Part shown: one piece after another, positions 45,968 through 56,249 of the stretch | Layout of the letters: the number at the start of each line of letters is the position of its first letter | Position numbering within the stretch: the stretch's first letter is position 1 | Origin: Closterium sp. Naga37s-1 | Taxonomy: Eukaryota; Streptophyta; Zygnematophyceae; Desmidiales; Closteriaceae | Length of the DNA: 64,000 nucleotides | Reading direction: 5' to 3' | Assembly: GCA_947471745.1 (NCBI GenBank) | Contig: CANJKZ010000267.1 | Coordinates: forward strand, 1,319,001 to 1,383,000 | Translations under genes and position numbers: made by a program | Notes under the pieces: generated by a model | Databases searched by the model: none | What the model saw: only the letters and a program-made list of their open reading frames with translations | What the model was told of the DNA's origin: nothing

Positions 45968-48730
45968 CACATGGTGTGCTCCGAGCGTTACATATCCAAC
46001 GCCGTCGCCACCCCCGCCGTCACCTATGTCACCGTGGCGAATAAACACGCGCCTGCGCGCAAGCGCACAAGGCATCGTTGTGCTTAAGGCCCGCGGGAGC
46101 AGAACGCACATCACGTTGAACGACGTGCTGATCGTGCAGAACCTGCGTTTTAATCTCCTCTCGGCAGCACAGCTCATGGATTGCGGGGTGGACCTCAGCA
46201 CCGACCCCGAGACACGTGACATTTTGCTTCACTTCACGATGCCGGACAAATCGCGCAAGCAGATCGGGCGAGCACACTCCGAAAACGGAGTTTACATCCT
46301 TGACTTCAGCATTCCCGACTGCAGCGGCGACTCGCAGGAACTGATCGATCGCGTCCCCCTGCGCTTCGAACACATCCACCGCCGTGATTGGAAGCATCCT
46401 GATGGGCGCCCATGGGTGCCGCATCACCCACACCCGCGCGAAACGGCGCTGCATGACCCCGACCCCGACGGCATCTGCAGAGATTGCCATACGCCCACAG
46501 CCTCGACGAGCGCGATCGCCGGCCGTGGCCTTGCCGCCATCGCCGAAGCAGAGCGGGAGGCACCACCTGAAGAAGGGTTGTCTCACTTGGAGCCCGAGAC
46601 AGCCACGCGCATCGTCTTCGAAACGGAGGAAGCTCCTCTCCCAGGACCTGCATCACAACATCTTCACGGAATGCTGCGCGGCGTTGGCGTCGGGACCTTC
46701 GATGCGGAAGGAAATCCGCGACCCTACACGCAGGAGAAATTCTTGGAGATCTAAGCTCATCAGCGCGACTCTACGAAGAAGCTCACCGTTGCACAAGAGG
46801 AGGAACTGGCGCGCCGCGAAGCGGAAGAACTTCGCCAACGGAGCCTTGCGGAGTCACGCGGAACATTCGCCTGGAGCGGATGGGGCGAAGAAGAGAGCGC
46901 CTCCAATGAAGGGGGGTGGGGAAGCGCTGGCGAATGGGGCACGAGCAACACTGGCGGCGATACCGGCGGATGGGGAGCCGCAACCGGCGGCGCCACTGGT
47001 GGATGGGGAGCAGACACCGGCGGCAACACCGGCGGATGGGGCGCCGCATCTGGCGGCGAAACGAGCGGTTGGGGAGCCTTCCGCGAGGACCAAAGGGGGG
47101 AAGGAGAAGAAATTGAAGAGGCTATTGAGGCCAAACCTCCTGATGTTCCTCTTGGTCGTCCTCCGCGCCGCCCTGCACCCGCACTGCCCCCACCTGACAT
47201 CCGGCCAGGAAGTGACCCTTGGGACACCATCGACTGGGGGAACGAGCCGTCAACCCCGCGAGGCACCGTCTACGGGCCTGCCCCCGAGCCGCGCGAACCA
47301 ACCTTCTTCCCGGGAACCATCCCTGGAACCAATATTCCCCTCTCCACTATTCTTGACAGGGAATTCCTCGCGCTAATGTTAACGACGGCGAACGGAGAAG
47401 AAGAAGCAGAAGAAGCAGCGGCGACACCTGCTCAAGCACCTGATGAGGATCCCGCAGAAGCACCCGCGCGCTACATGCGCACCTCCGGATTCCGCGCTGA
47501 CGATGCCATCTGGCACCAGCGCCTAGGTCACCCCTCGCGCGTGACTCTGAAGAACTGCATCGAGGCCGGCATATTCGCGCCTGGCGCACTCTTGCGCCCC
47601 GATGGCACCGAAGTAAGGGGCGCGACACATCCGCGCAACTGCACCGTCTGCCCCGAAGCCGCGCTGAGCCACCAGCCATTCCCCCTGCTAGAACCCGGAA
47701 CCAACCGCTACACCAAATTGGAGAAGGTGTACAGCGACTTCCTCAATGTGGGACACTGCGGCATCAACGACGAACTCTACACGCTCACCTTCGTCGACGC
47801 CGGAACGCGCTACGTGTGGGTCGTAAACGTGGAAGCGCGCAGCAGAGCATACGAAGCATTCCGCCTGTGGCTGGCGCACGCGCAGCGGCAATCTGGGGAG
47901 AAGTTAAAGATCTGGCAGTCCGACGGCGCGGCGGAGTTCAGGAGCCAGGAGCTGCAGGATTACCTCGCGTAGAAGGGGATCGAGCACCACATTTCTCTCC
48001 CCTACGCACACCAGCAGCAAGGCGTAGCCGAGCGCACGAATCGCACCCTCATGACGAGGGTGCGGGCGTTAATGAGGCAGTCGAAGCTTCCGCCGACCTA
48101 CTAGACCTACGCAATGCACCACGCCGTGCGGATGCACAATCTGCTCTCAACCACTGCAATCTCCGGCAACTCCTCACCGCATGTGAAGTGGACGGGGAGG
48201 AAGGGCGACACATCCATGCTCCACGTGTGGGGATGCATGGTGCAGTACCGGCCGCCGACATCAACTATCAGGAAATTTGCAAGCCGCGCGTGCTGGGGAA
48301 TCTACCTCGGCATGAGCCACGAGCACAAGGCATGGCTCATTCTGGACCTCTTGAGCCAGAAAATCAAGAACGCGCGCGACGTCATCTTCTACGAGCGGCT
48401 CTTCCTTCGGCAATTCCGCGAAGACGAGCAGGCGAACGCGAACCGCGCCTACTCCAACGACGGCCACAGCTACGCCTCACCCGAGGACGAAGCCGCAGCA
48501 GCAATTCTGGAGCAGGACCCCAGAGGCGAGTTCACGAGAGGCGATCGCAACGACAACGACGACGACGACAACGACGACGACGATTCTCCTGGAGGAGAGG
48601 CAGGGGCAGGAGGCGGAAGCAGAAGCAGAGGCGGGAACGGCGGAGGCGTAGCACCACCAGCACCGCCTGATCCTGAGAGCGATGACGACGACGTGCAGGA
48701 AGTCACTCCACAGCACCGCCACGACAGCAC
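45968..48730 (+). pseudogene. Element E-III pol, first part (to the G insertion)
   Basis: Protease remainder, WG module (46875-47075), GAG-pre-integrase, integrase and acidic linker. Stops are TAA 46752 and TAG 47970 as in the other copies, plus a private TAG at 48102-48104 where the others have TGG (Trp). G interrupts the linker upstream of RT; AGCAC at 48726-48730 is the target duplication. Confidence 0.9.
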
Positions 48731-48862
48731 TGTCAGAACATTGTAGCTTATGCTGTTGTGTAGGCTATAGTGGGGTATCCCATAGGGGGTACAACCAATT
48801 AGGGTTTCATATTTGTACTCACTTCATTTCATAGTTCATTCATTCTCGTTCTCATTCTCACA
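48731..48862 (+). repeat. 5' LTR of G
   Basis: 132 bp, TGTCAGAACATTG...CATTCTCACA. Identical base for base to 56113-56244. Confidence 0.95.
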
Positions 48863-48880
48863 TGGAATCAGAGCAGGTCC
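48863..48880 (+). other. Primer-binding site of G
   Basis: TGGAATCAGAGCAGG directly after the LTR. It resembles the initiator-Met primer site (TGGTATCAGAGC) with one change. Confidence 0.83.
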
Positions 48881-48893
48881 CCTCCTAGGGACT
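48876..48893 (+). promoter_or_regulatory. Hairpin beside the G primer site
   Basis: GGTCCC, loop CTCCTA, GGGACT (the last pair is G-T). Element B has GTTCCC/GGGAAC at the matching place, so the stem pairs have changed together. It may be an RNA packaging, dimerisation or priming structure. Confidence 0.55.
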
Positions 48894-49912
48894 GTTCCTT
48901 GGGCCCACCGAAGCGCGCCTCGAGTCGCGCCTGCCTTTTTTTTTTAGCGGCCCGTCAAGTCGCACCTAGCGGCCCGTCGCGCCGCCCTTACGGTCGCGTC
49001 GAGCCGCCCTAGCGGCTGCGGCGCGCCGCCCTTTTCCCGGCCCGTCGCCGCCCTTACCCGCGGCTTTGCACCGCCCTCACCGGCGGCTTCGCGCCGCCCC
49101 TACCTGCGGCTTCGCGCCGCCCAGGCCCGTCGCCGCCCTTCCCGCGGCTTCGCGCCGCCTCTACCTGCGGCTTCGAGCCGCCCCGGCCCGTCGCCGCCCT
49201 TACCTGCGGCTTCGCGCCGCCTGCGGCCCCGCCGCCCCTCTCGTTGCGGCCCTGCCGCCCGTCTTCGCGGCCCCGCCGCCATCTCTCGCTGCGGCCCCGC
49301 CGCCACTCACTGCGGCCCCGCCGCCCGTCTCAGCGGCCCCGCCGCCCGTCTTCACGGCCCCGCCGCCTCTTTCGCTGCGGCCCCGCCGCCTCTCACTGCG
49401 GCCCCGCCGCCCTACTCAGCGGCCCCGCCGCCTCTCTCGTTGCGGCCCCGCCGCCCTTCACTGCGGCCCCGCCGCTTCTCTGCAGCGGCCCCGCCGCCCG
49501 TCTTCGCGGCCCCGCCGCCTCACTACCCAGCGGCCCCGCCGTCCTTCTGCAGCGGCCCCGCCACTCCTCTACAGCGGCCCCGCCGCCCTACGTCAGCGGC
49601 CCAGCCGAGCAGCCCAACAGCAGCGCAGCCGAGCCGCCCAGCAGCAGAGCAGCCGAGCCGCCCCGCCGCCGAGCCGCGCTGCAGCCGAGCCGCCCGGCCG
49701 CCCACCAGTCGAGCCGCCGTGCAGCCGACCGCCCAGCCGCCGAGCCGCCCAGCTGCCGAGCCGCCCAGCCGCCCAGCCGCCCAGCCGCCGAGCCGCCCAG
49801 CGGCCGAGCCGCCCTGCAGCCGAGCCGCCCGAGCAGCCCTGTCCGGTGAGCACAGACCCTCTGTCACTGCGTGCTCTTCCCCTACTCCTTGCACTGCTGG
49901 TCTACTGCTGTC
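48894..49912 (+). other. G 5' leader, GC-rich repeat tract
   Basis: About 1 kb without a supported gene. It contains GGGCCCACCGAAGCGCGC (shared with B), a T10-AG run at 48936-48947, and then from about 49210 dozens of GCGGCCCCGCCGCC-type units turning into GAGCCGCCCAGC-type units. Long open frames on both strands here reflect the lack of A/T and are not called. Possibly a structured leader with internal ribosome entry or shunting. Confidence 0.7.
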
Positions 49913-52900
49913 ATGGCTACCCCTAGTGTCCTCACTTTTGACGCTGAGGGTCGGGCCATTGACTTTGAGGTCTGGGTAGATGACCTACAGCTGTTCTTAC
50001 AGTGCGATAGGGCGGACGGCCTCTCTCTCTTTGACCTCACCTCTGGCGCTTCCCCTGCCCCTGCTGCTGATGCTGACGCCACTGTTCGCTCCCAGTGGGC
50101 CACGCGCGATGCTGCTGCACGTCTTGCTGTGCGTCGCCACCTCCCTACCTCCGAGCGTGCGCACTTTAGTCAGTACAAGAGTGCTCAGACCTTGTACGCC
50201 GCTGTAGTCGCGCGCTACTCCTCCCCTTCCACTGCTGCACTGAGCCGTCTCATGCTGCCGTACCTCTTCCCTGACCTTGCTTCTTTTCCCACCGTTGCTG
50301 ACCTCATTACGCACCTCCGCACTAGTGACACTCACTACCGCGCTGCACTTCCTGCTGACTTCTGCACCGCGAACCCCCCCCCCATGTACATCACTCTGTA
50401 CTTCCTAGTCACTCGCCTCCCTGACTCCCTTCGAGTAGTCAGGGACCACTTTCTCTCAGTCTGTCCCACCACACTCACTGTAGACCTCCTCGAGAAGGCC
50501 CTCCTCGCGATAGAAAAGAGCATAGTCGCTGTAGGAGCCTCTCGAGGTGACCCGCGCACCCCCATCTTTGAGGGGTGTTCTCCCTCCCCCCTGCTGCCCT
50601 CTGTTGCCTCTGCTGCTTCGGCCGACCTCCTTGGTCTTGAGTCGGTCGGTGCGGCGTCTGCCCCTAGCGGGAGACGCCGCCCTGGCAAGGGCAAGGGGGG
50701 CAAGGGAGCTGGAGGAGCGGGCGGTGGAGGTGGAGGTGGAGGCAGTGGGGGGAGTGGGGGTAGCGGTGGAGGTGGAGGTGGGGGTGGGGGGTTCGGTGGC
50801 GGCAGTGGAGGCGGAGGCCGCGGCGGCGGTGGCGGTGGTAGCGGAGGTGGCGTAGGAGGCGGCGGTGGAGGAGGCGGTGGAGGCGGCGGCGGCAGTGGAG
50901 GCAGTGGAGGCAGCGGAGGCGGTGGAGGCGGGGGGGGTGGCGGTGGAGCTGGTCGCGGGTCTTTGCAGAGGAGTGGCTCCGGTGGTGGCTCGCGCCAGCA
51001 GCAGCAGCGTGGTCGTGCGACCCTGACCCCTCAGCAGCTCCGTGAGTGGTACACTGCACGCCAGCGGGGTGGGGGTTTTGGTCCGTGTACCTACGTCCTG
51101 CGCACCGGCGACCGTGCGGGTGAGCAGTGTGGGGGTGCGCACCCCACTCCGCGCTGCTTTGGCCGCCTGACGGACGCATGGCGTCACCAGTTCCCGGAGG
51201 CCTCCGAGATCCCTCGCTGGGACGAGCTGTCTAGGGCGGGGGTTGCCATCTTTGATCTGGACTTTGATGCTATTCTCTCTGCCATGTATGCTGTGTCTAT
51301 TAGTGATGAGGGTGACTGTTACCGGTGTTTCCAGCCTGATCCGGGCATTGAGACTGCTGCTCTAGGTACTGGTGAGGCTGCTGCCCTAGGTGCTTACGAC
51401 GCTGCTGCTCTAGGTGCTGGTGTGTCTGCGTCCTCAGGTACTGGTGAGTCTGCTCTCTCAGGTACCGCGTCGGCTTCGGCCTCCCTCACCTTCACTCTTG
51501 ACTCTGGGGCGTCTCGCTCCTTCTTTCGGGACCGCACCACACTCACGCCGCTTAGTCGGCCGGTTGCGGTGTCTCTGGCTGACCCCTCTGGGGGTCCGGT
51601 CCTGTCTCGTTTCTCCACAGTCCTCCCGTGTCCGGCGGCTCCCTCTGGCACCCTGTCTGGTCTCTACCTCCCCTCGTTCTCGACGAACCTGGTGAGTGGT
51701 GCTGACCTACAGGATGCGGGTGTCCACCAGTTCACTCCTGCACGTCAGCGAGTGACCCACTGTACAGAGGCTGGCACAGGCCGACACCTGGCTACGTTCA
51801 CCCGTCAGCCGGGGTCGAGCCTGTACACTCTGACCACTGCGTCTCCTCCAGTTGCTGAGTCTGGTAGGGTAGTTACGTCGGGTCAGGTGTTTGCTGCGGC
51901 GTCCAGGTCTGGTCCTGAGTCTGCCCCCTGTTCGTGTCGTCTCCTGTCTCACGAGACTCTCCTCTGGCACCACCGCCTTGGCCACCCCTCTCTGCTTCGG
52001 CTCAGAGGTATGGCCTCCCGTCTTCTTGTGTCCGGTCTCCCCCGGTCCCTCCCTCCCCTTCCTCAGGGCCCTGGCCCTGCCTGTGTCCCCTGTGTCGAGG
52101 GGCGCCAGCGTGCTGCCCCTCACTCCTCCCAGTTTCCTTCGACAGAGGCCCCGTTGCAGACACTTCACATGGACGTGTGGGGCCCAGCCCGCGTCCGTGG
52201 ACAGGGTCACGAGCGCTACTTCCTGCTCGTTGTTGACGACTACTCGCGTTACACCACAGTCTTCCCCTTGCGCAGCAAGGGTGATGTCACTGAGGTGCTG
52301 ATCGACTGGATCCGCGCAGCTCGTCTCCAGCTCAGGCAGAGCTTCGGCTCGGACTTTCCTGTTCTGCGTCTGCACTCGGACAGAGGCGGAGAGTTCTCCT
52401 CTGGCCTTCTGCGTGCCTACTGTCGTGCACGGGGCATCCGTCAGACCTTCACGCTTCCGGACTCACCGCAGCAAAATGGGATTGCTGAGCGCCGCATTGG
52501 CATGGTCATGGACGTCGCTCGTACGTCTATGATGCATGCGGCTGCCCCCCATTTTCTGTGGCCGTTTGCGGTGAGGTACGCGGCGCATCAGATCAACCTC
52601 CACCCCAGGGTCTCCAGGCCGGAGACCTCCCCAGCCTTGCTGTGGACGGGGAAGGTTGGCGATGCGTCGGCGTTCCGGGTCTGGGGATCTCGGGCGTTTG
52701 TCCGCGACCTGTCTGCGGACAAACTATCCCCTCGTGCTGCTCCTTGCGTCTTCCTGGGGTTCCCCCCTGACGCGCCTGGGTGGCAGTTTTACCACCCCAC
52801 CTCTCGCCGTGTTCTGTCCTCCCAGGACGTCACGTTTGACAAGTCGGTCCCCTACTACCGCCTCTTCCCCTACCGCACTCCGTCCCTCCCCCCACCCCCA

Positions 52901-55900
52901 CTCTTCCTGGTACCAGGTCCCCCCCAGGTAGACCCCCTCCCCCCTCAGGGTCCTGCCCCTTCAGGTGTGTCCCAGGTAGACGCAGTCGAGCCTGTCGAGG
53001 TCACTGGTGACTCTGGTGCTGCTGAGGGTGCTGAGGCTGGGGGTGCTGTACCTGGGGGTGCGGAGCCTAGGGGTGCTGGGCCTGGGGGTGCTACGTCTGG
53101 GGGTGCTGAGCCTAGGGGTGCTGAGCCTGGGGGTGCTGAGCCTAGGGGTGCTGAGCCTGGGGGTGCTGAGCCTGGGGGTGCTGAGCCTGGGGGTGCTGAG
53201 CCTCGGGGTGCTGAGCCTGGGGGTGCTGAGCCTAGGGGTGCTACGTCTGGGGGTGCTGAGCCTAGGGGTGCTACGCCTGGGGGTGCTGAGCCTGGAGGTG
53301 CTCCGCCTGGAGGTTCTCCGAGTGCTTCGTCTCGCCGGGAGCCACTTTCGCCACAGGAGCTGCGTGAGTGGTTTGCCCGGCGCTGGAGGCGTGCTGCTGG
53401 TGCTGGAGGTCCTTCGGCTGCTGAGGGTGCTGCGGTCGCGGGTCCCGGAGGTGCTCGTCCTGGGTGCACTGGAGCTGGTGCTGCTGAGGGTGTTGGCGCT
53501 GAGACTACCGCTGGCAGTCCTACTGGGGGTGCTCCTGGTGCTGCTGGAGGTTCTGGAGCTACTGGTGGTGCTGCTGGGGCGGGTGCTCCTGCTGAGGGTT
53601 CTGGTGCTGTCCCTGCTGCTTCTAGCGTCGCCGCGCGGCCTCGACCGTACTTCGTTCCACTCCTGAAGCAGGTTCTTGGTCTTCCACCTTCTACTGGTCC
53701 TCCTCCTCCCTTAGAGTGTCCACAGCCTGTCTCGTCCCAGCTACAGTTGCAGCCTACCTCCCCTTTGCCTGCTCCTTCTCCCTACACTGGTCCTACTGGA
53801 GGTCTGGCTGAGCGTCGTGAGCCTGCGTCTCGCCCTGCGTCGCCTGTCCGTGCTGCTCGCACTAGTGGTCGCGGTTCGCGTCAGCATCCTCCTCCTGTCC
53901 CTGGCACGCACCGGATGTCTCTGCGTCCGTCCACTGCTCCTCTGCGTGCCCCTTTGCCTTCTCCTCCTGAGTCCTCTCTTCCTGCTCTTGCCGACCCGGA
54001 GTCGGACTCTCTTCGTGCTGCCAGTCCTACTGTCACGCGTCTCCTTGCTACTGTTGTCACTGACCCTTCTTTCGAGTCTACTGCTGCGTCTGCTCTCGTT
54101 ACTGAGCTCGTCGACTTTGCTGCTCGCTGTCGCTTAGACTACGCTGCTAGTCTTGTCGCTGAGTCTGAGTCTGTCTGTCCTCCGTCCGTCGGGGGTGAGT
54201 GTGCCCTTGGCACGGACGTCCTTGAGGACAGGCAGGAGGAGTTCCAGTGTCTGGCAGCTGCCTCACCTCATCTCGTGTCCGTACTGCTTACCCCTGAGGG
54301 AGACCCGGATGCACTTGACATCCCGACTCCGCGCTCTTACGCGGAGGCGATAGAGGGTCCCTACTCCTCTCAGTGGCAGGCAGCTATGGATGCAGAGATG
54401 GCTTCCTGGAAGTCCACAGGCACCTACGTTGACGCTGTCCCCCCTCCTGGGGCGAACATCGTCAGTGGCATGTGGATTTTCAGGGTGAAGCGGCCGCCGG
54501 GTTCTCCGCCTGTCTTCAAGGCGCGTTACGTGGCTCGTGGCTTCAGTCAGCGGCAGGGAGTTGACTACTTTCAGACCTTCTCCCCCACCCCGAAGATTAC
54601 CACTCTTCGGGTACTGCTGCACGTTGCTGCTCACCGTGACTACGAGCTGCACTCTCTTGACTTCAGCACAGCTTTCTTGCAGGGCAGCCTGCACGAGGAG
54701 ATCTGGCTGCGTCGCCCACCTGGCTTCACTGGGTCTTTCCCTCCTGGTACCCAGTGGAGTCTCCGGCGTCCAGTCTACGGTCTCCGCCAGGCGCCACGTG
54801 AGTGGCACGACACACTGAGGACTACGCTTGCGGCTCTTGGGTTTGCTCCTTCTACTGCCGACCCGTCGCTGTTTCTACGCACCGACACCTCTCTGCCGCC
54901 GTTCTACATCCTCGTGTACGTCGACGACTTGGTCTTTGCCACAGCTGACACTGCTGGACTCGCCTACGTGAAGTCCGAGCTGCAGAAGAGACACACGTGC
55001 ACAGACCTGGGTGAACTGCGCAGCTACCTTGGCTTGCAGATCACCCGGGACAGAGCACGCCGCACCATTACCCTGACTCAGTCACACATGGTGCAGCAGG
55101 TCCTTCAGCGCTTCGGCTTCACGTACTCCTCGCCTCAGGCCACTCCTCTGCCTACTCGCCACTCACTCTCAGCTCTGCCTTCGGATGAGTCCGTAGAGTC
55201 GAGTGGCCCGTACCCAGAGCTTGTTGGCTGCCTCATGTACCTGATGACCTGCACACGACCTGACCTTGCATACCCTCTTAGCATTCTTGCACGCTATGTT
55301 GCTCCTGGGAGACACAGACCAGAGCACATGGCTGCAGCGAAGAGGGTGTTGCGCTACTTGTGCAGTACGTCGGGCATGGGGCTAGTGCTTGGAGGGCGGA
55401 GTCCAGTGGTCCTCACTGGGCACGCGGACGCTTCTTGGGCTGACGACCAGGCTACGCAGCGGTCGTCACAGGGTTACACCTTCAGCCTTGGTTCCGGCTC
55501 TGTTTCGTGGCGGGCTACTCGCTCGTCTTCTGTTCTTGGCTCGAGTTGTGAGGCTGAGATCTACGCCGGGGCCATGGCTGCACAGGAGCTTCGCTGGCTC
55601 ACCTACCTGCTGACCGACCTTGGAGAGCCGCCTCGTTCTCCTCCAGTCCTGTACGTAGACAACAAGGCCATGCTGGCCTTGTGTCGAGAGCAGCGACTGG
55701 AGCACAGAACAAAGCACATTGCTCTCCGCTACTTCCTTGCTCGTGAGCTACAGCAACGTGGACAGTTGCGGCTTGCGTACGTGGCCTCTGAGGCCAACAC
55801 TGCTGATGTCTTCACCAAGGCACTTCCGCCTTGTGATCATCAGCGCTTCTGCACTCAGCTGGGTCTTGTGCCCGTCTTGCCTCACTTGCTCTCCTCTTGA
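49913..55900 (+). CDS. gag-pol: Element G Gag-Pol polyprotein (intact)
   Basis: Single ORF of 1,995 residues from the ATG at 49913, chosen because B starts at the same place; an in-frame ATG lies 14 codons upstream. Residues from that ATG: capsid (about 1-240, UBN2-like); Gly-rich tract (about 260-350); LTPQQLREWY (51023-51052); Cys/His finger C-X13-C-X3-H-X4-C (51086-51157); protease DSGA with Asp at about 530; GAG-pre-integrase WHHRLGHPS; integrase Asp about 754, Asp 823, Glu 859 (35 between the last two); linker with GGAEP repeats (53037-53310) and a second motif LSPQELREWF (53345-53374); RT with YVDD at about 1669 (54917); RNase H (GHADASWADD, DNKAM, ALRYF) to the end. No stop or frameshift is seen, and all catalytic residues checked are present. 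At nearly 2,000 residues it is long for copia because of the low-complexity linkers. Confidence 0.94.
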   Translation: MATPSVLTFDAEGRAIDFEVWVDDLQLFLQCDRADGLSLFDLTSGASPAPAADADATVRSQWATRDAAARLAVRRHLPTSERAHFSQYKSAQTLYAAVVARYSSPSTAALSRLMLPYLFPDLASFPTVADLITHLRTSDTHYRAALPADFCTANPPPMYITLYFLVTRLPDSLRVVRDHFLSVCPTTLTVDLLEKALLAIEKSIVAVGASRGDPRTPIFEGCSPSPLLPSVASAASADLLGLESVGAASAPSGRRRPGKGKGGKGAGGAGGGGGGGGSGGSGGSGGGGGGGGGFGGGSGGGGRGGGGGGSGGGVGGGGGGGGGGGGGSGGSGGSGGGGGGGGGGGAGRGSLQRSGSGGGSRQQQQRGRATLTPQQLREWYTARQRGGGFGPCTYVLRTGDRAGEQCGGAHPTPRCFGRLTDAWRHQFPEASEIPRWDELSRAGVAIFDLDFDAILSAMYAVSISDEGDCYRCFQPDPGIETAALGTGEAAALGAYDAAALGAGVSASSGTGESALSGTASASASLTFTLDSGASRSFFRDRTTLTPLSRPVAVSLADPSGGPVLSRFSTVLPCPAAPSGTLSGLYLPSFSTNLVSGADLQDAGVHQFTPARQRVTHCTEAGTGRHLATFTRQPGSSLYTLTTASPPVAESGRVVTSGQVFAAASRSGPESAPCSCRLLSHETLLWHHRLGHPSLLRLRGMASRLLVSGLPRSLPPLPQGPGPACVPCVEGRQRAAPHSSQFPSTEAPLQTLHMDVWGPARVRGQGHERYFLLVVDDYSRYTTVFPLRSKGDVTEVLIDWIRAARLQLRQSFGSDFPVLRLHSDRGGEFSSGLLRAYCRARGIRQTFTLPDSPQQNGIAERRIGMVMDVARTSMMHAAAPHFLWPFAVRYAAHQINLHPRVSRPETSPALLWTGKVGDASAFRVWGSRAFVRDLSADKLSPRAAPCVFLGFPPDAPGWQFYHPTSRRVLSSQDVTFDKSVPYYRLFPYRTPSLPPPPLFLVPGPPQVDPLPPQGPAPSGVSQVDAVEPVEVTGDSGAAEGAEAGGAVPGGAEPRGAGPGGATSGGAEPRGAEPGGAEPRGAEPGGAEPGGAEPGGAEPRGAEPGGAEPRGATSGGAEPRGATPGGAEPGGAPPGGSPSASSRREPLSPQELREWFARRWRRAAGAGGPSAAEGAAVAGPGGARPGCTGAGAAEGVGAETTAGSPTGGAPGAAGGSGATGGAAGAGAPAEGSGAVPAASSVAARPRPYFVPLLKQVLGLPPSTGPPPPLECPQPVSSQLQLQPTSPLPAPSPYTGPTGGLAERREPASRPASPVRAARTSGRGSRQHPPPVPGTHRMSLRPSTAPLRAPLPSPPESSLPALADPESDSLRAASPTVTRLLATVVTDPSFESTAASALVTELVDFAARCRLDYAASLVAESESVCPPSVGGECALGTDVLEDRQEEFQCLAAASPHLVSVLLTPEGDPDALDIPTPRSYAEAIEGPYSSQWQAAMDAEMASWKSTGTYVDAVPPPGANIVSGMWIFRVKRPPGSPPVFKARYVARGFSQRQGVDYFQTFSPTPKITTLRVLLHVAAHRDYELHSLDFSTAFLQGSLHEEIWLRRPPGFTGSFPPGTQWSLRRPVYGLRQAPREWHDTLRTTLAALGFAPSTADPSLFLRTDTSLPPFYILVYVDDLVFATADTAGLAYVKSELQKRHTCTDLGELRSYLGLQITRDRARRTITLTQSHMVQQVLQRFGFTYSSPQATPLPTRHSLSALPSDESVESSGPYPELVGCLMYLMTCTRPDLAYPLSILARYVAPGRHRPEHMAAAKRVLRYLCSTSGMGLVLGGRSPVVLTGHADASWADDQATQRSSQGYTFSLGSGSVSWRATRSSSVLGSSCEAEIYAGAMAAQELRWLTYLLTDLGEPPRSPPVLYVDNKAMLALCREQRLEHRTKHIALRYFLARELQQRGQLRLAYVASEANTADVFTKALPPCDHQRFCTQLGLVPVLPHLLSS
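53037..53310 (+). repeat. 15-bp coding minisatellite (GGAEP repeats) in G
   Basis: About 18 tandem units of the type GGGGGTGCTGAGCCT encode pentapeptides GGAEP, RGAEP, GGATS and similar, between integrase and RT. Element B has a shorter, more degenerate version at the matching place (about 16860-16980 and 41895-42030). Confidence 0.85.
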
Positions 55901-56112
55901 CCTTGCTTGTACTCTCACATATATATATACCTGCTCTTGCTTGTCTAGCTTTATATATATGTGTGTACTCTTGCATGTGAACTGGCCGTGTGGCCTTGAC
56001 CCTGTGCTCGGACTGTGTGGTGACTTTGTGATCCACCCTGAGCTTGCTTTGCTTTGCTTTGCTTGACTGGTCTTGTGACCCCTTGTTCTCCCCCACTTTG
56101 CCTATGGGGGTG
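55901..56112 (+). other. G 3' untranslated region and polypurine tract
   Basis: Short AT-richer tail with a TATATATATA run near 55920. The polypurine tract ATGGGGGTG (56104-56112) lies directly before the 3' LTR. Confidence 0.82.
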
Positions 56113-56244
56113 TGTCAGAACATTGTAGCTTATGCTGTTGTGTAGGCTATAGTGGGGTATCCCATAGGGGGTACAACCAATTAGGGTTTCATATTTGTAC
56201 TCACTTCATTTCATAGTTCATTCATTCTCGTTCTCATTCTCACA
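56113..56244 (+). repeat. 3' LTR of G
   Basis: 132 bp, identical to the 5' LTR. It is followed by AGCAC (56245-56249). Confidence 0.95.
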
Positions 56245-56249
56245 AGCAC

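Larger units (their letters stand above)
48731..56244 (+). mobile_element. Intact copia element G, young insertion
   Basis: 7,514-bp element with two identical 132-bp LTRs, target duplication AGCAC (48726-48730 and 56245-56249), primer-binding site, leader, a single uninterrupted gag-pol ORF and a polypurine tract. It is absent from units I and II at this place. Related to B in LTR, leader and protein, but with no coding damage seen. It is the only candidate for an autonomous element in the window. Confidence 0.96.

Noticed and set aside
49066..49926. Long Pro/Ala/Arg-rich open frames on both strands in the G leader
   Set aside because: The tract is a GCGGCCCCGCCGCC-type repeat almost free of A/T, so stops are rare in every frame. 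No domain, no shared start, and the gag ORF begins only at the end.
53007..53666. Leu/Gly/Val-rich plus-strand ORF (LGVLSLGVL repeats)
   Set aside because: Shadow frame of the GGAEP repeat inside the intact G gag-pol ORF.
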